The translations under genes were made by a program, and so were the position numbers. Positions 1 to 9,238 of a DNA stretch of 64,000 nt are shown here, one piece after another (position 1 is the first letter of the stretch; every line of letters starts with the position of its first letter). The notes under the pieces are model-generated. The model had not been told where the DNA came from. It was given only the letters and a program-made list of their open reading frames with translations, and searched no databases. The stretch comes from Bacteroidetes oral taxon 274 str. F0058 (GTDB lineage: Bacteria; Bacteroidota; Bacteroidia; Bacteroidales; Paludibacteraceae): positions 1 to 64,000 of the forward strand of contig GG774889.1 in NCBI GenBank assembly GCA_000163695.1. The letters run 5' to 3'.

Positions 1-212
1 TTTACTACAAGGTATTATTTTATCTTCTCAGATAACTAATATATACCTCACATTGTACTTTTCTCTTGTTGCAATATGTCAATGACCTTTGTCGTCGCTC
101 CGAATACCTCCGGATTGACTCCTTTGTATCCCTACGAGAACTCCCTCTCGCAAAAATTATATCCCAAATCTCTCAAGAACTCTCTCTACTTCTCAAGCGC
201 TCTCTCGAAATC
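1..212 (-). other. leader of an rRNA operon lying off the left edge
   Basis: The transcript has no credible protein; the small plus-strand frame at 76-270 is not convincing. On the minus strand it contains ATTGACATATTG (72-83), which resembles the conserved TTTGACATATTG box found shortly before 16S rRNA in Bacteroides and Porphyromonas. It also has runs of GAGAGAG and AGTTCT typical of those leaders. The 16S gene itself would begin beyond position 1 and is not seen, so this rests on family knowledge plus the promoter match. Confidence 0.6.
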
Positions 213-218
213 GGACTG

Positions 219-250
219 CAAAAGTAATACCTTTTTACTACACCACCAAA
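219..250 (-). promoter_or_regulatory. rRNA operon promoter
   Basis: Read on the minus strand, TTTG (247-250) is followed after exactly 20 nt by TACTTTTG (219-226), a perfect match to the Bacteroidetes housekeeping promoter pattern TTTG/TAnnTTTG. Transcription would start near 212 and run leftwards. No protein start follows within the window, and the leader resembles those in front of 16S rRNA genes in Bacteroidales. Confidence 0.75.
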
Positions 251-311
251 CTTTTTACAAACTTTTTTAGGGGAAAAAGAAAAGTTTACCGCTAATAGAT
301 TGAATGACAAA

Positions 312-1277
312 TTATTTAAAGAGCAAATAATTTTCGAGTTTTTTCAAATCCTCATCGGAAAAGTCGCTAATTTGGCGAAAATCGTCTATACTTTGTAGTT
401 TTTGCTTCTTTCGAAGTTCGAAAATCGCCTTAGACTGGTAGAAGTTGAGGTATGGGTGGCGATTGAGTTTCTCGACGGTAGCCCAATTCACATTGATTTT
501 CTTGATAAGAGCAGGGTCGACCGTCAGATTGTTTTTTATTCTTTCGAACGTCTGCACAGGAAAATTTTTAATCTCCAACAGTTGGTCGACAGAGTAATAC
601 CCACCGAGTTTATCGCGATAATAGACTATCTGCCGAGCATAATAACTTCCAATACCGCGAAGCTGTCTGAGAGCCGCAGTATCGGCTGCGTTGAGTTCTA
701 CGACAATATCGTTTTCTGCCTTTTTGGAGGCGTTTCCTGTCTGTTTATCAATAGATTGAGTTGCCTGTAAATCAGACTTATTCTCTTTGACATCGGCAAT
801 GTGTATGTATGGTTTCAATCGTGCGAAGTCTGCGGGCAACAAGCCGTAAACACGGGCGAAATCGTCTACAGTACGGAATCTTCCTCCTTTTTTACGGTAG
901 TTTACTATATTCTTGGCTACGAAAGGTTTAAGCCCCAAAGCCACAAAACCTCCCGAATCGAGCGTATTGGGGTCGAAGTCGAACAGACGAGCTGCACTGC
1001 TTGCCATATCGTATCTCGCTTCTGCGAAATCGGCAGGCGAATAAGTATTGCCATATTTATACTCTTTGTCGGACAAGCTGTTTTTGAAACTATCTACCTG
1101 CGACAGAAATACGGAATTGTCGGAATATAGTGGCTTTGTCTTTCGCAAGAATTTAGGAATAAGCACATTAGCCACAACAACAAAAATCAAGAGTACTATG
1201 AGTACGATAAGCCCTCGTTTTTGGCTTTTGGTAAAAAAGAAGATATGACGAAAAAATGAGTTCATACAACAAAACAT
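312..1277 (-). CDS. ComEA-like helix-hairpin-helix protein
   Basis: The 321-residue protein has one N-terminal membrane anchor (about residues 20-43) and then three helix-hairpin-helix units at roughly 95-155, 190-250 and 260-321. Typical motifs are GLKPFVAKNIVNYRKKGGRF and LRGIGSYYARQIVYYRDKLGGY. Such units bind DNA non-specifically; in ComEA they hold incoming DNA at the membrane during uptake. A start at 1265 (MNSFF) is equally possible. It is the last gene of a four-gene minus-strand operon, 7 nt after the flippase. No comEC or pilus genes are nearby, so a role in competence is inference from the family. Confidence 0.75.
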   Translation of the reverse strand: MFCCMNSFFRHIFFFTKSQKRGLIVLIVLLIFVVVANVLIPKFLRKTKPLYSDNSVFLSQVDSFKNSLSDKEYKYGNTYSPADFAEARYDMASSAARLFDFDPNTLDSGGFVALGLKPFVAKNIVNYRKKGGRFRTVDDFARVYGLLPADFARLKPYIHIADVKENKSDLQATQSIDKQTGNASKKAENDIVVELNAADTAALRQLRGIGSYYARQIVYYRDKLGGYYSVDQLLEIKNFPVQTFERIKNNLTVDPALIKKINVNWATVEKLNRHPYLNFYQSKAIFELRKKQKLQSIDDFRQISDFSDEDLKKLENYLLFK

Positions 1278-1284
1278 TTAATTA

Positions 1285-2544
1285 TCAATCAAATAACTTA
1301 TACCGCCGAACTGCATAACGACAATATATTACCTCTACAATATGCGATATGGCAAACATCGACACAATGATTATTAGACTTTTATAAAACAATAGCGAGC
1401 ACACCGCAAGCAATAGGAAAGACGCCATTGCCACAAACTGATTGTTTGCCACTAAGTTATAGCGATTTTTAGGAATAAACACGAAATTGATATAGCAACC
1501 TACTATTAGCCAAGTATATATCGTAATACTCTGAATAACAGCCAAAGGATAGGCTTCCACCATATTTTTCCCGCCCAATATCAGAACAGCCCAATATCCA
1601 AATGCAGCTATCAAAGCTATTATTATCAAAGCTATATAGGTTTCGTATCGCATTATTCGGCGTACACGCTCAGTAGTACAATTGCCTACGACAGCAGGGA
1701 ACAAGGCTCCGTTGATACTCGTGGTAATGATACGCGGTATAACGACGAGTTTGTTTGCCAAATCGAGGACAGCCACGCTCTGCATATCGAAAAAAGCCCC
1801 GACGATAAAGGTAAGCGACTCTTTTTTTACAGTACCGAAAGCCGTAGTCCAGAAAAAAGGCAATGCGTTGCGGAAAGTCGATTTCAGTCGTCGTAACGAG
1901 ATGAAACGAAGTTTAATTTTTTCTTTTACAAGCAGATAACAAAAAGCGAAAATACCTCCGACAAGAGGCAGCAACGAGACAATAACCACATACAACAGCA
2001 AATCGCTCGGAGAACGCACAAAGATGAAAATCAATGGGATAGAGGACAACCTAATAATCAGATTGGTATAGGTAACAAACTTCATCTTCTGTATTCCTTG
2101 GAAGTACCAGGTCGGGAATAATATTTCGACCAATTGCAGCGAAAACAATATGTAATACAGCAATATATGTTTTTGCAGAAACGGAATAAACCGACTGACG
2201 ACAGTGAGCACAACAAGACTTAGGCAGAAAAGCAACGACTTGGAAATAAGCACCTCAGACACCACTCTACTCTTGACCTCTCGGTTGTCGGGGAAAAGTG
2301 CTATTTTTTTCAGAGCAGGGGTGTCGAAACCAAAAGTGGTAATCAGCTGAAACAGTTGTACATTGGAGAAGACAAAGACATAGATACCATAAGCCTCTTT
2401 GCCCAAAACCCGCACGGCATAAGGATATATTATAAGTCCGATAACGAGTGCCGACGAGGCGAGAAAAGTCATAAAAAAATAGTTTTCGGCTACTTTTTTA
2501 TTATTATCGAATTTGCTTTTCAGTGTATCTATCAACGCCATCAT
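1285..2544 (-). CDS. polysaccharide flippase, Wzx/MOP superfamily
   Basis: The protein of about 419 residues has around twelve hydrophobic segments and the opening typical of O-antigen flippases, including the motif YPYAVRVLGKEAYGIYVF near residue 45. Members move lipid-linked oligosaccharide repeat units across the inner membrane. A GTG at 2547 is possible, but the ATG at 2544 overlaps the stop codon of the upstream gene as TGATG, the usual sign of translational coupling. The neighbours are two glycosyltransferases, so it probably exports the glycan they build. Confidence 0.8.
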   Translation of the reverse strand: MMALIDTLKSKFDNNKKVAENYFFMTFLASSALVIGLIIYPYAVRVLGKEAYGIYVFVFSNVQLFQLITTFGFDTPALKKIALFPDNREVKSRVVSEVLISKSLLFCLSLVVLTVVSRFIPFLQKHILLYYILFSLQLVEILFPTWYFQGIQKMKFVTYTNLIIRLSSIPLIFIFVRSPSDLLLYVVIVSLLPLVGGIFAFCYLLVKEKIKLRFISLRRLKSTFRNALPFFWTTAFGTVKKESLTFIVGAFFDMQSVAVLDLANKLVVIPRIITTSINGALFPAVVGNCTTERVRRIMRYETYIALIIIALIAAFGYWAVLILGGKNMVEAYPLAVIQSITIYTWLIVGCYINFVFIPKNRYNLVANNQFVAMASFLLLAVCSLLFYKSLIIIVSMFAISHIVEVIYCRYAVRRYKLFD

Positions 2545-3503
2545 CACAGAATAATTCTTTCGAAATCAACATCGTACAACTTAGCTGCATACATAGGCAA
2601 TTCGCTCCGATACATCTTGTCGGTAGCAACCGAATAGACACGACTACTACCTGCAATAAGGTAAAAGTCGAGTAATAACCGCATAAAAGCCTCTTCTTTA
2701 TTGGCATTCATACGGTTATCGATATGTTGGATATCTCCCGACAGAGCATAGACATTACCGATATGCTTGATATTATCTATAAAAAAACTACTGTCGGAGG
2801 CAACAAAAATTTTTCGGTCTGTAAACTTCTTCGCCATATCATCGAGAAAATCTATATTAGCCCTGAGAATATGCTCTTTCTGCTGTTCGGATATATCTAC
2901 GAATGGCGATTCGTTGAAGTCGCCAAACATACCCACAAACCGAAAATGTACTGCTACATAATCATCGCCCAAAATATTCGAATGATAATCAACCTGTTGC
3001 TGTAATTTGGCAGACGGTTTAAACAGCCGATGATACAATTGTCCCCAAGTATAAGAAGTGCCATAAAACTCGTTCAATAAATGAGTTACATCACGATTGG
3101 CGTATGCCACAACCGATTTTCGGACATTCAACTTCTTCAGTCTGTCGATAGAAGCGTCTCCCACAAGGTTTACAAACGATGTACGAAAAAAATTCGACGG
3201 CACGCTTTTATCGTCAATAAGCCAATTGTATTCGTTAGGCTCGAGATAATCCGACAGTTCGAAAGGAAAATTATATAAAACCCTGAAATCCACATTTTTG
3301 ACAAGACAGAAATGAAAAAGAGAAACTATTCCTTTGATGCGGTCGGTAAAGCCTCCGTGAAAATTACGACCATCTACCAAGGCTACGACCATAGGCGACT
3401 CGTTATCGTTAGGAGCAAACAGACGAAAACGTTTTACTCCCCGCAGGAAGTCCTGTACCTTCCGCTCACAAATGCCAAAATCTCTAAAATCGTTTTTTGC
3501 CAT
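2544..3503 (-). CDS. fucosyltransferase-like glycosyltransferase
   Basis: About 319 residues with no signal peptide or membrane segment. Near residue 50 it has GGFTDRIKGIVSLFHFC, which resembles the GDRLKG-type nucleotide-sugar region of alpha-fucosyltransferases (NodZ/FUT8/GT11-like). Near residue 190 lies VAVHFRFVGMFGDF, resembling the H-x-R element of that fold. The substrate cannot be read from sequence. The start used is the ATG at 3503; a TTG at 3509 adds two residues. It lies between a GT4 enzyme (10 nt upstream) and a flippase (1-nt overlap), so a step in surface glycan assembly is likely. Confidence 0.5.
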   Translation of the reverse strand: MAKNDFRDFGICERKVQDFLRGVKRFRLFAPNDNESPMVVALVDGRNFHGGFTDRIKGIVSLFHFCLVKNVDFRVLYNFPFELSDYLEPNEYNWLIDDKSVPSNFFRTSFVNLVGDASIDRLKKLNVRKSVVAYANRDVTHLLNEFYGTSYTWGQLYHRLFKPSAKLQQQVDYHSNILGDDYVAVHFRFVGMFGDFNESPFVDISEQQKEHILRANIDFLDDMAKKFTDRKIFVASDSSFFIDNIKHIGNVYALSGDIQHIDNRMNANKEEAFMRLLLDFYLIAGSSRVYSVATDKMYRSELPMYAAKLYDVDFERIIL

Positions 3504-3513
3504 AATCAATCAC

Positions 3514-4668
3514 TCAATCCCTTCCGAGAGCCTTATTGTATTCATTTATAAACTGTTGTCCGACATACCGACTGCGGAAAACCTCTGCTACGGCTCTGAT
3601 AGAAGAGCTGTCGTAACGGTCTAAATGGTCGAGCATCATATTCATTTTTTCGGCTAAGGCATCAACATCGTTAAAATCAACTATTTGCCCATTGTTATCT
3701 TTGATAAAATCGGGAACAATACCCGTCGGAGTCGCTACCACCGGCACACCTGCGGCAAGGCTCTCCATGACTACTACGCAGGCTGTTTCGTAGTTGGAGA
3801 ACATCACAAACAAATCGCTCCTCGACAACCAGTCGGCGACCTCGTTCGGGGTCTGTTCGCCCGTAAAAACGAGCATACCTTGCGGAATATCAAGTGTTTG
3901 AGCAAAGTCTTTTATCGAGGCAAAGTCTACTCCCGTACCGACTATAACAAGCTCAAAATCGCGACGAGTGCGGCAAAGCAACTCTACCGCCCGCAAAATT
4001 CCCGAGATATTTTTCTGCCTATCTAAAAAGCAGGAAACGTGCAGGATACGTTTTTTATCATTATCACGTTCGGCTCGGGGTGTGGTGTAGAAAAAATCGT
4101 CTACTATATTGCTAATCACCCTATAACGCCCCTTGATGCCCTGCTTTAGCATAGCCTGCCGCAACATACTCGAGACAGGCATTATCACGGCAGCATTACG
4201 TGCAACGAGTTCGGTGGCACGTCGGCGTAAAAAGCCTGTGTACAGGAAGTTATCTGGTAGATAACGTGTCCAATGCTCCACTACGACGTAAGGTATTCGA
4301 TGCAGCATCTTCAAAAGCAGGGCAAGCACCCCATTACGTGTCAGGGTATTGACCTGACATATATCGGGCTGCCCAAAGTGTGCCCGTACGCGACGATAGC
4401 CGAGTCGGAAGCCTTTGAGGAGATTGAACGCCAGAGATAACCGACTATTTTTCATAGGAATATAAACGACAATCTCCCGAACGTCGTTATAACTCTGCTC
4501 CACAATCTGAAAGTCGTCTATTTTATCGTCCAAATGCAGATATAGCACAGACACATCGGCATATTGGCTGACGGCTTCGGCGTGTTTGCGAACGAACAAA
4601 CCTGCCATAGCATCGTAACGATTAGGATACCAAGCAGATAAGAATAAGACTTTGGTTTTGGACGACAT
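3514..4668 (-). CDS. glycosyltransferase family 4
   Basis: The 384-residue protein is a GT-B fold enzyme. It opens with VLFLSAWYPNRYDAMAGLFV, the usual acceptor-side start, and the C-terminal half has a Glycos_transf_1 region with FSNYETACVVVMESLAAGVP followed by VVATPTGIVPDFI, containing the E-x7-E type nucleotide-sugar element. It is the first gene of the minus-strand operon. The donor sugar is not predictable. Part of exopolysaccharide or capsule assembly by context. Confidence 0.85.
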   Translation of the reverse strand: MSSKTKVLFLSAWYPNRYDAMAGLFVRKHAEAVSQYADVSVLYLHLDDKIDDFQIVEQSYNDVREIVVYIPMKNSRLSLAFNLLKGFRLGYRRVRAHFGQPDICQVNTLTRNGVLALLLKMLHRIPYVVVEHWTRYLPDNFLYTGFLRRRATELVARNAAVIMPVSSMLRQAMLKQGIKGRYRVISNIVDDFFYTTPRAERDNDKKRILHVSCFLDRQKNISGILRAVELLCRTRRDFELVIVGTGVDFASIKDFAQTLDIPQGMLVFTGEQTPNEVADWLSRSDLFVMFSNYETACVVVMESLAAGVPVVATPTGIVPDFIKDNNGQIVDFNDVDALAEKMNMMLDHLDRYDSSSIRAVAEVFRSRYVGQQFINEYNKALGRD

Positions 4669-4755
4669 CGTTTTTTGTGTTTTTTTTGAATATCAAAGCT
4701 AATAAAATTTTTTCAATCGGACTTGCTGTAAAAATTCAAGATACACAAACAAATG

Positions 4756-4786
4756 TTTCAAAAACATATATAATTCATTAATTTTG
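4756..4786 (+). promoter_or_regulatory. promoter of the outer-membrane barrel gene
   Basis: TTTC at 4756-4759, a 19-nt spacer and TAATTTTG at 4779-4786 fit the Bacteroidetes promoter with one mismatch. Because the -7 box covers the possible TTG at 4784, translation must start downstream, which supports the ATG at 4823. Confidence 0.6.
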
Positions 4787-4822
4787 CAAAAAAATATCTA
4801 TAACAACTTCGCAACAAAAACA

Positions 4823-5413
4823 ATGAAAATCAGAGTATTACATTTAGTGTTCTTATTGACCATTTCGTCGACAATCGCAGCACAACAAGCCGGCGGCACT
4901 ATCGCACTCAACACCTACGAATCGATAACACCGCCACAACAACAAACTTGGTGGAACAAAAAACTCTTACACAGAGGTTATAAAGGATACTTAGAGTTTT
5001 TTACCGAGCCATACTTCGAGGAAAATACGTTTTTATTTGGAGCGTCTACATCACACGGTCGTCAGTTTTCGTCAAAAATATTTTTAGGTGCGGGGACAAG
5101 TCTTATCTTTATGAAATATGGTTATATTAGGAATACTTCAAGTTATGGACTAACAGTCACAATTCCAATAATAGTATCTTTCATCGATTTCCGATACACT
5201 CCTTTTACCAAGCGAATAACGCCTGTATTGGGTCTGAAACCGGGATATCTTATTTTTTTCAATGCACTGAAAATCTCTCCTTATGTGGGTATCCGTTGGG
5301 GACTATGTGAAGGGTTCGGCGTGAATCTTGGAGTAGAATTTCCCACTCTTATCTCGCCCTACGATAAAGAAGAGATGACTGCGGTTAGATTAAAAATTGG
5401 CATAGACTTCTGA
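4823..5413 (+). CDS. outer-membrane beta-barrel protein, unknown function
   Basis: From the ATG at 4823 the protein has 196 residues. It begins with a signal peptide (MKIRVLHLVFLLTISSTIAA, cleavage near residue 21) and then alternating aromatic and hydrophobic strands, ending in a terminal Phe (KIGIDF) as barrel proteins do. There are GYL/GVRWG-type turns but no recognised family motif. It is transcribed alone and divergently from the glycan operon. Function unknown. Confidence 0.6.
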   Translation: MKIRVLHLVFLLTISSTIAAQQAGGTIALNTYESITPPQQQTWWNKKLLHRGYKGYLEFFTEPYFEENTFLFGASTSHGRQFSSKIFLGAGTSLIFMKYGYIRNTSSYGLTVTIPIIVSFIDFRYTPFTKRITPVLGLKPGYLIFFNALKISPYVGIRWGLCEGFGVNLGVEFPTLISPYDKEEMTAVRLKIGIDF

Positions 5414-5522
5414 ACATCAACGCACAAAAACACACAAAGCTAATATACAGCATATTATTAGCATTCGGATATTACAATGAAAAGTATTAACCGAAACTCA
5501 AATGGGGTAAAGAGATAATTAT

Positions 5523-5530
5523 TACCTTTG
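5523..5530 (+). promoter_or_regulatory. -7 box before the ABC-2 permease
   Basis: TACCTTTG matches the Bacteroidetes -7 consensus; a clear TTTG at the -33 position is missing. It includes the TTG at 5528, so the ATG at 5567 is the better start of the gene. Confidence 0.45.
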
Positions 5531-5566
5531 CACAAAAATTATCCACAAAAAAGCACTGTCGGGATA

Positions 5567-6835
5567 ATGTGGCAGACAATAAAAAAGGAAATCACACTAA
5601 TAACAAGGGATACAGGCGGTTTGGTGATACTGTTTCTGATGCCGTTGTTACTTATACTGATAGTTACATTTGTACAAGACGGCACTTATCGCAATTTTTC
5701 GAAAGAGAAGATAGCCATATTGCTCATAGACAACGACAAAGACGAGATTTCGCAGAAGATAAAAGAACATCTCGATTCCTCGGCATTGTTCAATATCGTT
5801 AGCGGCAAAGAGGGAAAGCCTTTTACGGAAGAGATGGCACGTCGGCTTGTTTTACAGGGCAAGTACGTAATGGCTATTGTAGTGCCCGAGAAGCTATCGA
5901 GCGACACCAAGCTGCGTGTTAACCAAAATGTTAGTCGTATGGTAAGCCTTTTTTCGGGTATGTCTGCAGAGGATACCACTGACAACAAGCAAACACAGGC
6001 AAAAAACATCCGTCTGTACTTCGATCCTACGTTGCAGGCATCATTCAAAGAGACGGTAAAAGGAGCCATACGCAATATGATGGCTGAGGTGGAGACCCAC
6101 TACATATATCACTCGTTGGAAGAGTATATGGAAGCCGAAGACAGCATCGGCATAGACCAGCAATCTATTGTTTTCGAAGAGATTAGTCCGAAGTCGACTG
6201 ACGAAAAAATCATACCTAATTCCGTACAACACAATGTCCCTGCTTGGGCACTGTTTGCCATTTTTTTTATAGTAATACCGCTATCGACCAATATCATAAA
6301 GGAAAAGACACAAGGTACAGGGTTACGTGTGTTTACGAGTCCACAGCCGTACAGTCTGTTCCTAACAGGTAAGATAATGGTTTACATTGTAGTAAGCCTA
6401 ATTCAATTTGTCTTGATGTTGCTCGTGGGGCTGTATATATTTCCATTGATGGGGTTACCTTCGCTTGTGGTTACAGGCAAAATCACATTACTTGCAGTAA
6501 TGGCTGCCGCATCAGGACTGTCAGCAATAGCTCTCGGCGTACTACTCGGCACATTAGCCAAGACACAAGAGCAGGCAGCACCTCTGGGAGCAACCATAAC
6601 GGTGATACTGGCAGCAATAGGCGGAGTATGGATACCCGTATTTGCTATGCCTCACACTATGCAGACAATAGCAAAAATATCTCCGATGAATTGGGGACTG
6701 CAAGGGTTCTACGACATTCTACTCCGCGATGGCGGCTGTAGTGCTATTGCTCCGGAGATAGGCTTGCTATTGGCATTTTCGGCTATATGCTTCTGTATAT
6801 CCATATATTACGAAAAGTTCAAAAAGAGTGTCTGA
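5567..6835 (+). CDS. ABC-2 type transporter permease
   Basis: From the ATG at 5567 the protein has 422 residues. The layout is that of the ABC-2 (YhhJ/YbhR-like) exporters: one membrane helix near the N terminus (LVILFLMPLLLILIVTFV), a periplasmic domain of about 200 residues, then five helices from about residue 235 to the end. Members export drugs, lipids or other small molecules with a separate ATPase. No ATP-binding gene or HlyD-type partner lies nearby, so the ATPase must be encoded elsewhere. Substrate unknown. Confidence 0.8.
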   Translation: MWQTIKKEITLITRDTGGLVILFLMPLLLILIVTFVQDGTYRNFSKEKIAILLIDNDKDEISQKIKEHLDSSALFNIVSGKEGKPFTEEMARRLVLQGKYVMAIVVPEKLSSDTKLRVNQNVSRMVSLFSGMSAEDTTDNKQTQAKNIRLYFDPTLQASFKETVKGAIRNMMAEVETHYIYHSLEEYMEAEDSIGIDQQSIVFEEISPKSTDEKIIPNSVQHNVPAWALFAIFFIVIPLSTNIIKEKTQGTGLRVFTSPQPYSLFLTGKIMVYIVVSLIQFVLMLLVGLYIFPLMGLPSLVVTGKITLLAVMAAASGLSAIALGVLLGTLAKTQEQAAPLGATITVILAAIGGVWIPVFAMPHTMQTIAKISPMNWGLQGFYDILLRDGGCSAIAPEIGLLLAFSAICFCISIYYEKFKKSV

Positions 6836-7149
6836 ACAATAGATGTCCGTTCGATTATTTCGGGGCAAGATGTTGAAAACATAAATCAAACCGACACAAC
6901 TAAACAAAACATAATCAATATCATATACAATTATCTTTTTTAGAAACATTGTTTGCAACTCCCTGTATTAAATACTACAACATCGAGATAAAAAAGATAA
7001 TGTAATAAAAACAAAGTAAATATAAGCTAAAAGGCGATATATGATAAAAACTTTTTTGTATCTTTGCCAAATCTAATTATCGTCGGTAAAAACGCAGATA
7101 AAGAGGCACTTTGTTTTAATTAAAATTTTAATAATCAGAGACATATAAA
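6836..7149 (+). promoter_or_regulatory. intergenic region with mreB promoter
   Basis: A 314-bp A+T-rich stretch without a credible gene. TATCTTTG at 7059-7066 is a good -7 box for mreB, giving a leader of about 75 nt; the -33 element is not clear. Nothing else was recognised. Confidence 0.45.
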
Positions 7150-8181
7150 ATGGGACTATTTCCTTCGCTAACCCAAGAGATTGCAATAGACTTAGGTACG
7201 GCAAATACAATTATCACCAGTAACGGGCGCATAGTTGTAGACCAACCTTCGATTATTGCAATAGATACAAGGACAGAAAAATTAGTAGCTATCGGAGAAG
7301 AAGCACGTAAGATGCACGAACGCACACACGACAGGATAAAAACTATCCGTCCACTGAAAGACGGCGTTATTGCCGACTTCCGTGCTGCCGAGTTGATGAT
7401 ACGCGGTATGATAAAGATGATACCCAAACGCAGAGGGTCGCTGTTCAAACCGACGCTGAAGATGGTAATCGGTATACCTTCGGGTAGCACCGAAGTAGAG
7501 ATACGTGCCGTCAAAGACTCTGCCGAGCAAGCAGGCGGACAAGAGATATTCCTGCTATTCGAGCCGATGGCAGCTGCTCTGGGAATAGGTCTCGACGTAG
7601 AGGCACCCGAAGGAAATATGGTAGTGGATATCGGTGGAGGTACTACCGAGATAGCCGTAATATCGCTCGGAGGCTTGGTAGCAGACCGTTCGTTGAAGAT
7701 AGCAGGAGACGAATTTACTGCCGATATTATGGAATATATGAGTCGTCAGTATAATATGAAAGTAGGCGAAAAGACGGCGGAACAAATCAAAATAAATGTA
7801 GGAGCGGCAATGACCTCGTTGCCAAAAGACGAAGAGCCCGATACATACATCATACACGGACCTAACCGTTCGTCGGCTCTACCGATGGAGACACCCGTAA
7901 CATACTCGGAGATAGCCCACTGTCTCGATAAGTCTATTTCGCGTATCGAAACGGCTATTTTGTCGGCATTGGAGGCAACCCCTCCCGAACTGTATGCCGA
8001 CATAGTACACAGCGGTATATATCTCGCTGGAGGCGGAGCCCTGCTCAGAGGTCTGGCGAAACGTTTCTACGACAAGATACAAATACCCTTCCACGTAGCG
8101 GAAGACCCTCTGAGAGCAGTTGCACGCGGTACGGGTATAGCTCTGAGAAATACACAGAAGTTCCAATTCCTCCTACGATAA
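7150..8181 (+). CDS. mreB: rod shape-determining actin homologue MreB
   Basis: The 343-residue protein is full length for MreB. It shows the actin-fold nucleotide sites: IDLGTANT near residue 13 (phosphate 1), VVDIGGGTTEIAVISLGG near 160 (phosphate 2) and GIYLAGGGALLRGL near 290 (adenosine loop). MreB polymerises under the inner membrane and directs lateral wall synthesis, so the organism is probably rod-shaped or coccobacillary. The usual partners mreC, mreD, pbp2 and rodA do not follow; the next gene is a FabK-like oxidoreductase 27 nt downstream. Confidence 0.9.
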   Translation: MGLFPSLTQEIAIDLGTANTIITSNGRIVVDQPSIIAIDTRTEKLVAIGEEARKMHERTHDRIKTIRPLKDGVIADFRAAELMIRGMIKMIPKRRGSLFKPTLKMVIGIPSGSTEVEIRAVKDSAEQAGGQEIFLLFEPMAAALGIGLDVEAPEGNMVVDIGGGTTEIAVISLGGLVADRSLKIAGDEFTADIMEYMSRQYNMKVGEKTAEQIKINVGAAMTSLPKDEEPDTYIIHGPNRSSALPMETPVTYSEIAHCLDKSISRIETAILSALEATPPELYADIVHSGIYLAGGGALLRGLAKRFYDKIQIPFHVAEDPLRAVARGTGIALRNTQKFQFLLR

Positions 8182-8208
8182 ACGACTCACAAATACATTG
8201 CTGAGGAT

Positions 8209-9150
8209 ATGAACAGAGTAACGGAGTTATTCGGGATAGAATACCCCATAATATTGGGAGGAATGGTATGGTGCGGCGGTTGGCGGCTGGCGGCTGCCGT
8301 AAGCGAAGCCGGCGGACTGGGTCTGATAGGAGCAGGCAGTATGCACCCCGAAGTATTGCAGGAGCATATAATCAAATGCAAAGAGGCTACCCACAAGCCT
8401 TTCGGAGTCAATGTACCGTTGCTGTATCCCGAGATAGAGAGGATAATGAAGATAATAATCGCCGAGAAGGTACCGGTGGTATTCACGTCGGCAGGTAACC
8501 CGAAGACGTGGACAAAGACGTTGAAAGACGAGGGCATAAAAGTAGCACACGTGGTATCGAGCAGCAAGTTTGCCGTCAAATGCCAAGAGGCAGGAGTAGA
8601 CGCAGTAGTAGCCGAAGGGTTCGAAGCCGGCGGACACAACGGCATAGAGGAAACCACCACGATGGTACTCATCCCTCACGTACGACAAGCCATAGACATA
8701 CCTCTGATTGCTGCCGGCGGCATAGCCACAGGCGGTGCTATGCTGGCTGCCTTTGCGTTGGGAGCCGAAGGGGTACAGATAGGCACACGGTTTGCACTTA
8801 CAGAAGAAAGTTCGGCAAGCGACGAATTCAAGCGGTTGTGTGTGAGCCTAAAAGAGGGCGACACTATGCTTGCTCTGAAGAAAATAGGTGCTACTCGGTT
8901 GATTAAAAACGAGTTCTACGATAAGGTAAAGGCTGCCGAAGACAGCGGTGCGTCTGCCGAACAGATGAAGGAGCTACTCGGCAAAGGAAGAGCCAAACGC
9001 GGCATATTCGAGGGAGATTTGGTAGAAGGGGAGCTTGAAATAGGACAGATAGCCTCACTCCTGAATGACTTGCCTCCGGCAAAAGAGGCACTCGGACAGA
9101 TAGTAAAAGAATACAACGAGAAGGTGAAGGCTTCTTTCGATATGTTCTGA
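8209..9150 (+). CDS. FMN-dependent enoyl-ACP reductase / nitronate monooxygenase family
   Basis: The 313-residue TIM-barrel protein has the family signatures YPIILGGMVWCGG at residue 12, VVAEGFEAGGHNG near 134 (FMN and His site) and PLIAAGGIATG followed by GAEGVQIGTRFALT (FMN phosphate). FabK reduces enoyl-ACP in fatty-acid synthesis, while nitronate monooxygenases of the same fold oxidise nitroalkanes. FabK is favoured because bacteria of this group commonly use it, but the two cannot be separated here with certainty. It is probably co-transcribed with mreB. Confidence 0.8.
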   Translation: MNRVTELFGIEYPIILGGMVWCGGWRLAAAVSEAGGLGLIGAGSMHPEVLQEHIIKCKEATHKPFGVNVPLLYPEIERIMKIIIAEKVPVVFTSAGNPKTWTKTLKDEGIKVAHVVSSSKFAVKCQEAGVDAVVAEGFEAGGHNGIEETTTMVLIPHVRQAIDIPLIAAGGIATGGAMLAAFALGAEGVQIGTRFALTEESSASDEFKRLCVSLKEGDTMLALKKIGATRLIKNEFYDKVKAAEDSGASAEQMKELLGKGRAKRGIFEGDLVEGELEIGQIASLLNDLPPAKEALGQIVKEYNEKVKASFDMF

Positions 9151-9238
9151 GGATTTTCTATAATTTTATGTTTTTGAGGCTTGTTGATGTCTTGTTTTGT
9201 TAGACATAATAAGCCTTTTTCGAATAAAGAAACGGACA

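Noticed and set aside
76..270. 64-codon plus-strand frame at the left edge
   Set aside because: It lies across a promoter and rRNA-type leader on the other strand and has no family or ribosome site.
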